Source: Anthostomella pinea
Lineage: Eukaryota; Ascomycota; Sordariomycetes; Xylariales; Xylariaceae
Assembly: GCA_963556695.1 (NCBI GenBank)
Contig: CAUWAG010000020.1
Location: 2,976,001-3,040,000 of the forward strand
Direction of reading: 5' to 3'
DNA: 64,000 nt
A program made the translations under genes and the position numbers. The notes beneath the pieces were generated by a model. That model was not told the origin of the DNA. It searched no databases and worked only from the letters and a program-made list of their open reading frames with translations. This document shows, piece by piece, positions 47,392-59,668 of the stretch (positions are counted from its first letter, which is position 1; every line of letters starts with the position of its first letter).

Positions 47392-50300
47392 TCATATGGG
47401 GCTGGCGGTGCCGATACTACTAGCATCGCTCGTCGACTGCGCATCGGAGCCCGTGCTAGAGTTTTGTCGCAGCAGTCCCGAGTTACCGTTAGTTTTGCGC
47501 GACGGTACTTCCAGCCGCGTCATGATGTCTGTATCATCCGAATCTTTCTTGACGCGGATGTTGACCAGCTCCATCGCCTCCCTGAGAGTCTCGCCACTCT
47601 CGTCCATTGCTGCCAGGAACCGCGCCAGCTCTTTACAGAGCTCCCAGTCCTCTTCCCTGATGGCCCGGGAAAAGAGTCGGACTGACTGCTCCGACGCAGC
47701 CTCCAGCTCTTCAAAGGTATGTAATATCAATAAATAACCGCCAGCTGTCTTCAATGAGCCGCGCTGGAGCGATTCCTCGAACAACTCCTGCGGTGGTGGT
47801 AGGTATGCAAACAATGTTCGCCAGGACCTGACCTCGGTCTTCCTCGTGCACTGCACCACAATGTCCAGATACTGCTTGAAGGACGATAGGAGGGAGAGAA
47901 CTCTCGGTAGGATTGCATCTTCTGGCCGCGGGGCAGAGTCAACTTCTTCGTCGAGGACATGGTGAAGCAGTATCTCCAAGCCGTGAGCAAAATATTCCAG
48001 GTCTTGATATTGTCGAGCTAGTTTCAGCGCTGCAATGCCGTTGTTCAACTTCAGGTGGAACTGGAGGATCTCGGGGAGGAACAGGTGAGTCTGTCGTGAC
48101 GTTTAGCAGCAATTCGACCTCGAGAATCTGATCCACTTACTCTGATGGAGAAACGAAAGAAGGAGAAGCTGACGTCCCTCCGCTGAACCAAATCAGGCTC
48201 TACACCCAAGACAATGCCCTTGCCCAGCAGGATAGACAGTGGGTAGAAGTCAATGGGCATCGAGACCATTGGGGGCAACTCCTTTGTAGACTCGCCCGAA
48301 GTGGCATCCAAGACATCTTGTACGTCAGGCCACAGCTTCAGTTCGTGACCCTCGAACACCCACAATGAATTGCGCAGATTGCCTTCCTCAGCCTCCAAAG
48401 AGAAGTGGCTGCTAACCTGACTGACCATATTGACAGAGGACTGATCCCTCATACTGGTGTAGTATTCCACGTTGTGGGATATAACACGCATATCATATTT
48501 TAGCTGCCCCTCGTGGTTCATCGATGGTTGAAGCAGGACAAGCTTCCCATCGACCAGGAAGAGCACCGACGCACATCTGACATCTTGTGACGGGTCGCCG
48601 TTCAGCATCTGGGTCTCGGGCAAGATCCAGCTGAGACCCCTCACCCTCGCGGGAGACCTGACGATTCCATGAAAGGCGATCTGACCGACCTGTATGGGCC
48701 GTATGACGCCATCGACAGGTGTCAATATATAGTGGTAAAGGAGATTGTCATGGGTGTAGACCAATAGGGAGTCGTCTCCCGAGGGAGTGATCAAGACTAT
48801 TGACGCAGGCATCTGCTGCGTGAACATGACAGTTGCATTGTCGAGGGCAGCTTCTCGAGAGTAGAGGCGGAGCTCGTACGACCTGTTGACTTCGACGGCC
48901 GCGACAAGGACATGCTGATACCAGCACATTCCACCTTTAACTTGAAATTCATTCTCCATCGCTTCATTAGTAAAGGTCTTCCACCTGCCGCTCTTGACGC
49001 TATAGTGAGCCAGACCGCGTTTTCCAGCAACGGCGACATATCTGCCGTCAGAAGAGACAACAGTGCACTTGATCGGCCACTGGTTGAGGAGATAATTGGA
49101 TGGAATTCTGGCTGTGTGCCAAAGAAATGGTTCTGCAGAGATACTAGTAAGGTCTGGGAGATCGTACCCCCTGTAAACCATGACACTAGTTGAGCTCTGG
49201 AGTACCGTCCGGAAGAGGTTGGGCGGACTATAGCAACCAGTCACTGCACTTCGCGCCAGTTCGAGTGACCAGACAGCCTGGTCCTGGTGGCCGACGAGCA
49301 GAATTTCGCAGCCGCCGCCGATCCAGCAGGCCTCTGTGATACCTGCCAGCCACTCCTCTTTGTTGGCAGTAATAATCGAAGAGCTGGCACCGAAACTTTG
49401 GCTGGCAGACTTGCCAAACACACTCCACGTTGCCCATCCATGTTCGTAGCCGGCGAAGAGACAATATCCGTCAGGAGAATAGCTCAGGGTCGTGAGTGAG
49501 CCGGAAGAACTGTGGGAGACTGAAAGTGTGTGGACGTGGGAATGGGGGATGTTGCCAGCATAATCTCTAGCCGAGTAGACATGAATACCACCATCGGCGC
49601 ACCCTACGGCAATGAGTGAAAACCGGGCATTCACGACAGCCCTGGTGGCGTAGTCCTCTTGTTTTTGAGGCGTGTGAAAACAGTAGCCTTTGAATAACTT
49701 CTTGGGGTCGACCGCGGGGCCGGTATTCGACTGACTGGCCGAGATGCGCTGAACGGCATAAGCCTTGCCATCGTTTGTGATCCAGGTAGAGAGGTTCATA
49801 GGACGGTCATGGGTCATTTCCGTGATATAGGTCTTCTTTTCGAGCCAGCCCATGCGGCTGACAAGCTCTGTGCTTGTCTGGCTGCCAGTGCTGTCTGGAG
49901 TCCATCTGATACATTGGACTGCAGCGGGTCTCTGGGTAGCCACGACTAGCTCATCGTCGAGAGCGAGGGCGTACTCAATACCCGCGTCCACCTTGATTAC
50001 TCTTCTAAAACGAACGCTGATATCACGAACGCCGGCGCCTTCACCCGGTCCTAATAGAATCTGATCAGGGGCACTATTGTCAGGTCCGCCAAAATGGCTT
50101 TGGCGTCGGCGATGAATATTTGTATGATCTGCAAAATGAGGTTTATAGACTCGCGATTCGGCATCGGTTGCTAGGGAGTACGTGATCAAGTATCCCAAGC
50201 TCGTCTGGACAACGAAAATGGCCGCGTCTGGTCTGAGGAGGAGTGCAACGTTGGTGCCATAAGATTTGGTGGACGCTTCGGATCGGACAACGAGGGCTTG

Positions 50301-50785
50301 GACTACAGTAGGCTACAGAATGGCAAGCACATCAGTCAAGAGATATCTAGGATCCAGTAGTAGCAGGGGGCGCAAACCTTGGTCTGCCAAATAGTCATGC
50401 TAGAGGTTGTGATGACTGCAAACAGGTTGCCGGATCTGGATACCTTCAACCCGACGACCGGCTCCCCGGACGGAATTGTAGTTTCTTCAGACCTCGCAAA
50501 GTATGACTGCGGACCGTGGGAGCTGCCCTCGTATTGCTCCACGGAGTTGATACCCGGCGTGCCTGGCGTCCTAACGCTTGGTGTACTGGGTACGTGGGCT
50601 TCAAGGGTGTTCAAGTCATTCGCCTCTTGATCTCTGGGAGCTGTCGACTCGGTGCTCGATAACGAGACGCCGTCGGCACCGGGACTGGGGGAAAGCCCAT
50701 CGTGGGATACGGTGAGGTTCGGCTTGTTAGACGGCGGGGTGGTAGTGGTGGCGTATATTCTGGGGGTTCCAATGGGCCAGTACAT
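47392..50785 (-). CDS. RIC1: RIC1, Golgi Rab6/Ypt6 GEF subunit
   Basis: Subunit of the Ric1-Rgp1 guanine-nucleotide exchange complex that activates the Golgi Rab Ypt6/Rab6 for endosome-to-Golgi retrieval. Three exons: 50785-50378, 50312-48141 and 48090-47392, giving 1092 residues. The N-terminus MYWPIGTPRIYATTTTP is the hallmark start of fungal RIC1. A Ser/Pro-rich loop is followed by beta-propeller-like repeats through about residue 800 (IAVGCADGGIHVYSARDYAG, LSYSPDGYCLFAGYEHGW, VSSDGRYVAVAGKRGLAHYS). The C-terminal RIC1 domain (PEILQFHLKLNNGIAALKLA, LEYFAHGLEILLHHVLDEEV, then WELCKELARFLAAMDESGE) is helical. A Ser-rich tail ends it. All splice junctions are phase 0. Confidence 0.93.
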
Positions 50786-51518
50786 GGCTATTGCAGGCGC
50801 TTGGAAGCTTCATTCGGGAAGCCCCAGTGCCGGCGGACCATGTGTTTCACTCGAGTTGGATTCTGAGAGCAGGCGACTGCATGCTGCTAGCTCAACCTTC
50901 GTTCGGCTTGAAGCATGACGAGAGACAATTGGCGGTGCAATGTGCTGGGCAAGGCTGGTGGTAGCTGGAGGTGGTAGATCATTGGGGGCTCAACTGGAAG
51001 GCACGCTGCATCAATGATTGGCTGTGAGTTCCAGGACCATGCTGGAAGTGCACGGCCAATGGAAAGCAGCTGGGGCAGGATAGGTACCTAAGTATGTAGG
51101 TAGCTCTTGCAGCGATAACCCCGCCTGTTGCAGCACATTCGTTGCGCTGTACGCATGCACGCGACAGGTAAGCACTGTACCTAGGTACCTAAGGTTAAGG
51201 TTTAATGCGGCGCCAGGATCCAACCTTGGGAAGCCTTGAACCATCCTTCGGACATTCCACCTCTTTGTTCTTTAAGGGCAGCGCGGCGAGGTTTCTCAAC
51301 CACGCATTTTCTCTCGACCCTTGGTATGCAAGCACATGCACGGCACCACAGATAATAAAGCATGGCGCATTTGGTGACGAGAACTTCGGTGGCCCCGGAA
51401 AGGTTCAAGACTCTGCTTCCTTCACTGAGGCCCACCATTTACCACGATCCGAGTGCAAGCAAGGCTGCAAATAAGTAAGTCGAGACCCTCCCCTCCCCTT
51501 CAGTCACCTCTGTCCACC
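50786..51518. promoter_or_regulatory. Divergent promoter region RIC1 / THO3
   Basis: A 733-bp divergent region. It contains TAGGTACCTAAGTATGTAGG near 51083 and a related palindromic run near 51177-51190. No conserved coding region was recognised. Confidence 0.5.
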
Positions 51519-52761
51519 ATGGGCCCTTTAGCCCGGCCTTATATAGCTCGCTGGGTCGAGCTCTCACAACATGAGTCCCGAGAGACTACAGCTGTGTGAA
51601 CATGTGCTAACTGATTTGCTGGTAGTATCCGCACCATTGCTTGGAACCCCTTGGGCAATTATATTGCAACTGGTTGCGTGGACAAAACCTTGCGTGTTTG
51701 TGAGTTTAATTGCAGCGCCCGCGGGTGCTCGGAGCACAAAACTAGAAACGTGAACTGACTGGCGCGCTGCTCAAGGGAACATAGAAAAGCCCAACGTTCG
51801 CATGACAACGGAGCTGAAAGGGCATGCAGCTTCTATCGAGAAGGTCGCCTTCAACCCCGCAAGCGAACTGGAACTGTGTAGCGTCAGCAGCGATGGCGTG
51901 GTGAGGTTCTGGGATGTCAAGACGAAGACCATCTTGAATGAAGTCAAGGGTCTTGGCGAGACCTTCACCCTGGCCTGGGCTCCACGCGGAGAGTGTGTCG
52001 TCGTTGGTAACAAGGTAGGCAGCGATGCACATATATTCCCATGCTCACAGCTGCTCACCGCGAAACAGGATGACAAGTTGTTCGTGCTGTCACCCACTCA
52101 GAGCACGCCCCTTTCAGAACATCAACAGCCTGTAGCAACGAACAATACCACGTTCTGCTGGAGTGGTCAGAGGTTGTTCACCACCACGGGGGAGGGAAAG
52201 ACGAGGATCCTCTCTTTTCCCAGCTTCGAGCCGGCTTTCGAGTTTGACTACAAAGACGAGGAACACAAGGAGTTCCAGCTGACGGGCCACACCTCGTCGT
52301 GCATTCTAGCCGAGCTACATCCGTTCAACAGATACCTCGCCACAGGAGGTACTGACTCGACCATTGCCCTCTGGGAAACGGCGGAATGGAACTGCGTCCG
52401 GACAGTTAGCAAGATGACTGGCCCAGTCCGCAGTCTCAGTACGACTCTCTTCAAATACATGATCGTCCCGACTGACATTTGGGTACAGGCTTCTCTTGGG
52501 ATGGTCTCTATATCGTTGGCGGAAGCGATGAAGGTCAGTGTTGGAACCAACTTGCTTCATGGTTGATTGCCTGACACGGAGCTAACATGATCTACAGGGG
52601 CCGGTCTGGAAGTTGCCAACGCAGAAACAGGCGAACACCTCTGCACCTACAAGACCAAGGACCCTTCTCCAGTTGTAGCTTGGGCGCCCAACCGCTATGC
52701 ACTTGCGTACACTGATGCAGGGACCCTTCGGATAATAGGAGCTACGCCGGGTGGAAAATAG
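51519..52761 (+). CDS. TEX1: THO complex subunit THO3/TEX1 (WD40)
   Basis: WD40 protein of the THO/TREX complex, which couples transcription to mRNA export in the nucleus. Six exons: 51519-51595, 51626-51699, 51776-52014, 52069-52438, 52489-52533 and 52598-52761, giving 322 residues. WD blades are visible as RTIAWNPLGNYIATGCVDKT, HAASIEKVAFNP, VSSDGVVRFWDVKTKT, LAWAPRGECVVVGNK and SFSWDGLYIVGGSDEG. The C-terminus ends PNRYALAYTDAGTLRIIG. The assignment rests on the order and wording of these blades. The first exon is the least certain part: ATG 51519 sits in a good context (CCACCATGG) and needs a GTGAAC donor, while ATG 51571 would also splice in frame. Intron 3 (54 nt) is a multiple of three and has no stop. 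Confidence 0.85.
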
Positions 52762-53619
52762 GAACCTCTCTCGGCAAGTCCTCTTGGTGCAGCTCGACGC
52801 TCTCAACCGGACAAAAAGTCACCTACTGCAACGCACAACAGTCCACATGCTAAGAGTAGCAAGCTCCCTAGCGCTTCTGAAGGCAGTCCATATGCTGTCC
52901 AGGGCTATATGGGAAATGGGGACTTGATTGTGGGTTGAGCTGCTGCACATGTTGCTCGTGGTAAGCTGTGGAATGTCAGCGCGGAGGAATCAGATACCGC
53001 CGCCCTGAGCGGCATGGAATGGTCCTCGGAATCATCTGCAATCTAGGCGATTGGCGTCTCTATCTGGATCAGCTGATACAGGCATTGGACAGTTCTATGC
53101 CGGGATCTCAGCGCGTGCGAAAGGGCTTCTGCTGCTGCACGCAGCAACAGCTGGGATCATTTCAGGAGAGCAGTTATGTAGGACAAGATGTCAATGCGAC
53201 GACGTTGCAATGAACAGAGGTGCCAGCACGAAAGTTGAAAGTCTGTGAAAGGTGACAAGGCGGGAAGCCATGCCCATTTTGAGCTGCCTTACACTACCTA
53301 AGTATGTAGGAATTCTTCTTACATCTGTATAGCTCCGAATCCAGATCTCCGAGCCGGAGGCAACCTGGCATGGTCTAGATATCCGGGTATCTCAGATGAA
53401 CAGTCGGTTCACTTCTAGTCATCTAGTTGTACTAGTATGACATTCCGTGCTATGCAGTGCCAGATCAGTAGAGTTTCTTATCTGGTATGCGACCCAGGTG
53501 GCATATCATATCATGGTTCAACCTCGTTAAAGAGCTGTAACAAGCCGCTGACAAGACCATGCGTACGAAGGGGAGACGTTGGAACAGAGTGGAAGCAGAC
53601 GAAGCAGGACTGTGTCTAC
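52762..53619. other. Convergent 3' flanks, no gene
   Basis: Between the THO3 gene and the HET pseudogene. A TACCTAAGTATGTAGG word lies near 53293. The 3' part from 53521 belongs to a segment duplicated upstream of the HET gene (separate entry). No coding region was recognised. Confidence 0.45.
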
Positions 53620-53664
53620 TCAGGGGTTAGTAATAATCGATCGCCTTCCCTTCAGCCAAGGACC
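53521..53664. repeat. Duplicated HET 3' tail, copy A
   Basis: This segment spans the end of the HET open frame and the region just beyond it. It matches 55775-55918 in the same orientation, sharing CATGCGTACGAAG, GGAACAGAGTGGAAGCAG, TTAGTAATAATCGATCGCC and TTCAGCCAAGGACCA, with scattered mismatches and small indels. Confidence 0.75.
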
Positions 53665-55611
53665 ATGTGCACGCAAGACATACGGAGCTTGTTCGCCAAA
53701 CAGAATGGCGATGATGTCGCCTTCCCGTGAAGTCTGAGGGCCTATGCCAAGGTGCCCACTCGATGTAACGAAGAGACGACGGTTGCGGCAAGTGTTCCAG
53801 AAATCTTGGACGACCGCCCAGCAGCCTACGCTCATACTCCTGCCTCCTTCATCACTCTCCGTGGCATACATCTCTTGGACGCCCAGGAAAGTCAGTAGCT
53901 CCTCGCGAATACGCGATCCTGGCTGCAGAACCGCTTCGTGGGCCGCTTCGTGACCCGGTTGTCTCCTGCAGCTCATGGTTGCAAGGACGTCGTGCATCTT
54001 CGATGGGCTCGTAAGATGGGCTTCGGCGAATGAGTTGCCCAGCGCAAAGAAATTAGCATAGTCGTCAGCAGCATGTGCCAATACTTCGTCGTGGACTGCC
54101 GTTATGGACTCAGCAACGATACCATCCAAGCGCAACACGCAACCGGTGCCGTATTCACACTTCATAGGGCGCAGCGTGTCTGCCTTGTAGACCCAATTCA
54201 TGAATTTCGTGTCACCAGCTTCGTAATCGGGCCGGCGGTCCCACCGAGGCACCCATGACGGGAATATATCATCCTCTGAGCTCTGGGACTCCATAAGCCT
54301 TGCATTCTTGTGCCTCAACGTCACTAGGTCTCCTCTCTGCAAGCAGGCCCCGGCAGTCGCAATGGCATATACTTCGCGAAGCGGCTTGGTGTAGTATACG
54401 GCCAGCACAACTGGTACGTTTCGCTGATCATGCTGCGCACGGTATGCGAGGCCCAGCATACCGTAAACCTTGTCTTTCGGATCTGTGGCATTGAGAAACC
54501 CTGCCTCGCGTAGTAATACCAGAAGTTCGTGACCGCGATCGCGTCGCCCTTCTAATGCAATTCTGGATATTCGCAAACCCAATCTGCACTCCGGCGTCAG
54601 TAGCCAGCCAGATATCATTTTGCACTGGATCCAGAAAGCTACCCTGGTGATGTTCGACCAGGAGATTTGCCAAGCGCCCCAATGGCAGAGCGTGGAGGGC
54701 GGCAGTATAGCTTCTTGAACTACCTGTGTTTTCGGGATACTGAAGTCAGCGATGCGTGCTCCGAGCAGTAAACAGATGATGCTTCGATCCACGTAGAATC
54801 AAGCGCTTCCGTTGCTGTGCATGAACACTTCCGGCCACAGTCTACGTCTGTACCACAGAATGGAAAGGAACGTCTCAACGTACCCAGACCCTGGTGAACC
54901 AGGGTTGGTAGAACAAGTGCTGGAGTGACCGTCTGGTACCTGCATCGAAGTCTGGCGGCAACGGTCTCGAATTATGAGTAATATTAGTTCGACCCTTCCT
55001 TTTCCAGGTTTCCAGGTTTCCAGGTTGCTTTGAAAGCTTTCCGTATTTGCATCTATATCAGAGAGAGCCATACCGAACGCGCGCATGGCCATGTCAGTGT
55101 ATTGGTCACTCTCTCCAAGCCATACTAACGTCTGCTCGGTAGACGAGTAGATATCTCCCATTATGGCCACTTAGATATCACGCTCGAGCAGGTCATTCTG
55201 GTTGATACATATGGCGTCGAGCCACAGTATCCGAGGCTCCTTCGCGTTGCGGAAACGACGGAGGACATTGGCGGCGCTTGCAGGGGCTTCCGTAAGGATG
55301 CCATTGACAGAGATTGGTTGTAATCCGGAATGTTCGCCCCAGCAGTAGGATATCGCCTCATACTTAAGGGTATAGCGGTGCTCATCGTTTGGGTCGCCAT
55401 CCTCGACGGTGCCATGTTCGCCGGGTTCTAGGAACGTCGTCAATAGCTCGCAGCTGACGATCTCATCTTTTTTGTCAGCAGGGAGCAGCCGAATCAGGCG
55501 TATCGCTTTCCGAGCTGGATCCAATGCGCTGTAGATCCGGGCCGACATGTCCCTTCCCGAAGCCGGAGAGGAGTCTTCAGTCCCCGACCCGCCAGCTTCA
55601 GACGGCGGCAT
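53620..55611 (-). pseudogene. HET-domain (heterokaryon incompatibility) gene with premature stop
   Basis: HET-domain protein of the type that controls non-self recognition in filamentous ascomycetes. The model has two exons, 55611-54829 and 54723-53620, about 628 residues. HET motifs are clear: YEAISYCWGEHSGLQPISVN, then ILWLDAICINQNDLLERD, then IYSSTEQTLVWLGESD, and after the intron VVQEAILPPST. Downstream, FLNATDPKDKVYGMLGL and DIFPSWVPRWDRRPD are typical of the family. The frame is broken by a TAA at 55171-55173, between ERDI and VAIMGDIY, where family members carry Gln (CAA). One C-to-T change explains it. The frame is otherwise open and the 105-nt intron has a GCTGAC branch word, so the loss looks recent. 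No NACHT, lipase-like or other partner domain is visible. Confidence 0.85.
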
Positions 55612-56675
55612 TGGAGCGTGGAGGTCCTACACATAGGAAGGCGACCGTTCTTGCTAAGATTGAAGTCGAGAGGGAAAAGTGATTCGCCCAATTGCCAATG
55701 TCATGGCATCAGATCAGGCTATATGCATCGCAGCCTTCAAGCTTTCTCGACTGCGCCTCACATGCAGGCTCATTAACGAGCTGAGCCTGCAGCCACTGAC
55801 GAAGACCATGCCGGCCATGCGTACGAAGCGAAGACGTGGAACAGAGTGGAAGCAGGTGAGGCATCTACCCATAGTGTTGATTAGTAATAATCGATCGCCC
55901 TCCTTCAGCCAAGGACCAGGCGTGCCAGGGGCCCAAGCTGAAGAACCAAGTGGTTGACTGTGGGGTATCCATTCCGTTGCCCGAGCTCTCCAACGGAGGT
56001 CGTCCTCCTGCTGCTGCCTCGATATCGTAACAATCGTGGCTGCGTGGGCGCTCGACCAACATACCATTCTATCAACATATCAGCTTACGCGGTCTGGCCT
56101 TTGGGTTCAAACAAACAAGTGTGACAAGCGTTAATTTCTAAAGCCCGCCACACCCCTACGAGATCACACGGGCCATATTTGCGTTCCTCTTGGTCAAATG
56201 ACCGTCACTGTCCATGTCTACAAATAGGACCCCTACTTGCCCCTTTCAGCCCTAGCCTTCCCACCGTCGCAGTAGCGGCAGCTGTGAAGCTGCTCTTATG
56301 CTGGAGTGGCTGGCTGCGCCGTTATTCCCCACCTGATAGTGATAACGGTATCCTAACTTCCCATGCCTCTTTCACTTGACTCAGTTCAGCCCTATCTTAC
56401 GTACTTCGCCGTTCATATACCGACCGGTTGACTTGAGTACCTCCTATTGAACGACTCGAAACTCTATTCCGCTGCCTGCTTCTGGGATATTGCATGCCCA
56501 TGCGCAACTTACGCGGCCCAACTGGCTGCCCATCGGACTTGTCTCACAGAGACCCGATATAAGCATCAGACACTCCAAGCCCAGAGACGAACATACACGT
56601 TCGACCTAGTTGTGCCATCTATTAGGTTTCCGCCTTCCCGAGTCCGGCATACGTATTTGATTGTGCTCTCCGACA
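55612..56675. other. Intergenic with HET relic, upstream of Zn2Cys6 gene
   Basis: About 1 kb between the HET pseudogene and the Zn2Cys6 regulator. It contains copy B of the duplicated HET tail (55775-55918). The rest should hold the promoter of the regulator. No intact gene was recognised. Confidence 0.5.
55775..55918. repeat. Duplicated HET 3' tail, copy B
   Basis: Same orientation as copy A (53521-53664). On the minus strand it reads GPWLKEGDR where the HET gene reads GPWLKGRR, then diverges. No HET domain is attached, so it looks like the remaining 3' end of a lost tandem HET paralogue. Confidence 0.7.
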
Positions 56676-59668
56676 ATGTCACCGGCAAGCGCCGATCCCT
56701 TTGGGGCTGCCGAGTCAGGGTCGCAAGGCAACAGCCCTTCCGCCGACGCTCCCCCGTCCGACACGCCGCGGAACAATAGCGATATACCCAAACCGAAGAG
56801 ACTTGCGTGCATGATATGCCGCAAAAGGAAACTACGATGCGATGGCTCGAAACCAAGCTGCAGCACCTGCACAAGACTCGGCCATACTTGCGCTTACGAT
56901 GAAGTGAGGAAAAAGAGTGGCCCGAAAAGGGGCTACGTGAAGGCTTTGGAGGAGAGACTGAGTGAGTGGCACTGCTCGAGCGCCTACTCTCATTGCCGAG
57001 CTGAACTTGGATATGCTGACCATATACAGAGCAAGTGGAAACGCTGCTGAAGACTCAAGATCCGTCCACCACTGCCAGCCCCGAAGCAACAAAGACGCCC
57101 AACGTCACCCTCGAACAGACCCGAATCCAACAAGCATCTGCGACCCCCAATTTCACCGTTACGAATCCCGCCATAGCTATCGCAAATGACCGCGATGCAG
57201 ATCGATGGCATATCAATGGGGAATCACCGCAAGCCGCTACAGGCAGCGGCGGTTTGGACGACTTCAACTTCGCGGGCAACATGTCGATGGGTATGGACAG
57301 CTTAGATCCAAGTTTTACCTGGGAGATGATCGGTCTGGGTCTGGAGGAGCCCCTTCCGCCGCAGGAGACAATAGATGAGTTGTACGCAGCATCGTTTCTC
57401 TACCCGGTACGACATTACTCACACGCCATAGGCACCAGATATACTTCGAGAAGATCCACCCGTCTTTACCGATGATTCACAAATTCAGATACCTGACGGC
57501 AATGAACTTGTATGTTTCGCTCAATTCAAAGCTTCTAGAGCAGCCCCACCCAGGCAAACCTCCTCGTCACTCATTTGCTCCTCGTTTGATAGCTCTTGGC
57601 TCACGTGTCCACCAGGGCCCCAAACCAGAGACCGCCAGTGGCACTACGCTACGCGATTTGGACTCTGGCCTGCTCAGTAACAGAGAAGTACACTGATCTC
57701 AAAGATCTCTTTTATCGACGCGCTCGCAAGTATGTTGAGGGGGACTACATCAAAGGCTATGGCGAGCACTTCATCTCCGTTGCTCACTGCCAGACCCACG
57801 TACTGCTTGGTTCGTATGAGTTCAAGATGATGTACTTCCCCAGAGCCTGGATGAGTACTGGCTCAGCCGTACGCCTGAGTCAGATGTAGGTCAAAGAGCC
57901 GCCCTGGCAGCGTGTAGGCAATACTGACGGCATATAGGATCGGATTGCACCGGCTTGACGGCAATGGCTTGGATGTCAAACAATGCCTCCCAGCCCCCCG
58001 TGACTGGACTGAGACGGAAGAGAGGCGGCGTACCTTCTGGATGGCCTTCTGTCAAGACCGGTATGCTAGTATTGGAACAGGGTGGCCCATGATGGTTGAC
58101 GAACGGGATATTTCGAGCAATCTTCCTTCCTCGGAAGAAGCTTTCAACATGAGCCGCCCAGAGCAAATGCAGACACTCACCGAGTCCATGAGCCCAGCTG
58201 GGGCGGGCAAGCTGTCATCATTTGGGGGTATTGTGCTGATGGCGTGCCTATTTGGTCGCAATCTCACTCATCTTCACCGTCCGGATGCAGACGACCGCGA
58301 TCACGACATGAATGGCGAGTTTTGGAAGCGTCACAGGAATATGGATAATATTCTTCTGAACACCTCCCTCTGCCTGCCAAGCCACCTCAAGCTTCCGGAC
58401 GGCCTTGGAAATCCGAACATTGTCTTCACAAATATGAACATTCATACATCGACCATCTGTCTCCATCAAGCAGCCATCTTCAAAGCGGATAGAAACAGAC
58501 TCCCGCCCACAGTCAGTGCGGAAAGTAAGGTCCGTTGCATCACAGCAGCGAACGAGATTGCGAGTATCATGAGGATGGTCTCTCATCTCGACCTATCTGC
58601 TGTAAGTACCCGCCCGCGAGTCTATGAAGCAAATAGGTCTAATAAATTCTAGATGAACCCCTTTATCTCTTTCTGCTTGTATGTGGCTGCGCGAGTCTTC
58701 GTCCAATTCCTCAAAAGTCGTCCAGACGATAGCCAGACAGCAGACGCCCTACGATTCCTTCTCTCAGCCATGAATGCGTTGAAGAGGAAGAACCCCCTGA
58801 CGGAATCCTTCCTGGTCCAGCTCGACGTCGACTTGGAGGCGCTAGGCTTGAGGATTCCGAAATTGAAGTCTGCATTCCCACGAAGTACAGCCAGTGTAGG
58901 TCCCTCATCTACGTCGAAAGTGAAGATGATGGTTACTGATGATGTTGTTAGCCTGGACCGCACCCCAGCTTAACCAAGATGCAAAAGAATGCGGATGTAA
59001 ATGGACAGCCCAGGTCAGGCAATGCCGGTACCATGAACTTCCACGACACGGATTGCAACTTCCTGAGGACTCCGGGGGATGACGGCAATCCGCTCAACGC
59101 CCCCAACCTAGTCGAGTCGGAGACGCATAACCCGAACCAGATGCCGCAGGGTTGGTATCCAGGAGAGCAGTTGATGTCAGGGCGTGGACGCGAATCTGGA
59201 GCTGGTCACGGCAAGGGCGCTGTTTCCTCGATGCTTTTCGAGGCGGGCGGATTCGGCGAGAGTCAGAGTAGCGAAACGAATGACATATCCGGCTCGTCGA
59301 ACCAAGACGGGCAATCGAACAGGCCAACACCGAACTCGAGTAGCGCGTCAGACCACCGGCAGAGTACGACGGGGACAGGTGCAATGACGAACTCGGATAG
59401 GCCATCTTTCGACGCGAGTCCAAATGGGTCTCGAGCGATGGAAGTAGCAGCAGCAGCTTACTTTCCCAGCGCAGGCTTTGGCATGTCCGGCACGGGGCTG
59501 TCCCCCGGCGGGACCTTCTCCATACCAGATCTTTCCGGGCATGACTTTTCGGTTCCCGGTGGGTGGGATAGCGAACAGGCGGGCATGACGCCAAGGACAG
59601 CAGAGGGGATCATGCAGGGCATCATGAACATGCCAATGGAGGAGATGAATTGGGACTCTGGTGTGTAG
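56676..59668 (+). CDS. Zn2Cys6 transcription factor with fungal-specific TF domain
   Basis: Nuclear DNA-binding regulator. Seven exons: 56676-56961, 57030-57406, 57439-57509, 57616-57885, 57938-58601, 58653-58895 and 58979-59668, giving 866 residues. The zinc cluster has Cys at 45, 48, 55, 62, 65 and 72, followed by a basic linker (RKKSGPKRGYVKALEERLKQ) that leads into a coiled coil. The Fungal_trans domain (about 245-600) shows YFEKIHPSLPMIHKFRYL, YFPRAWMSTGSAVRLSQMIG, LDVKQCLPAPRDWTETEERR and FWMAFCQDRYASIGTGWPM. MNPFISFCLYVAARVFVQFL lies near its end. The last 230 residues are Gly/Ser-rich and disordered. The final intron (acceptor AAG at 58978) is the least certain. Targets cannot be inferred. 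Confidence 0.87.

Noticed and set aside
51802..52566. THO3 starting at the internal ATG 51802
   Set aside because: Upstream exons (51626-51699 and the start of exon 3) encode a clear first WD blade joined in frame, so 51802 is an internal Met.
55714..56067. 118-codon minus-strand frame as a separate gene
   Set aside because: Part of it is the duplicated HET 3' tail and the rest has no domain. It is better explained as a relic.
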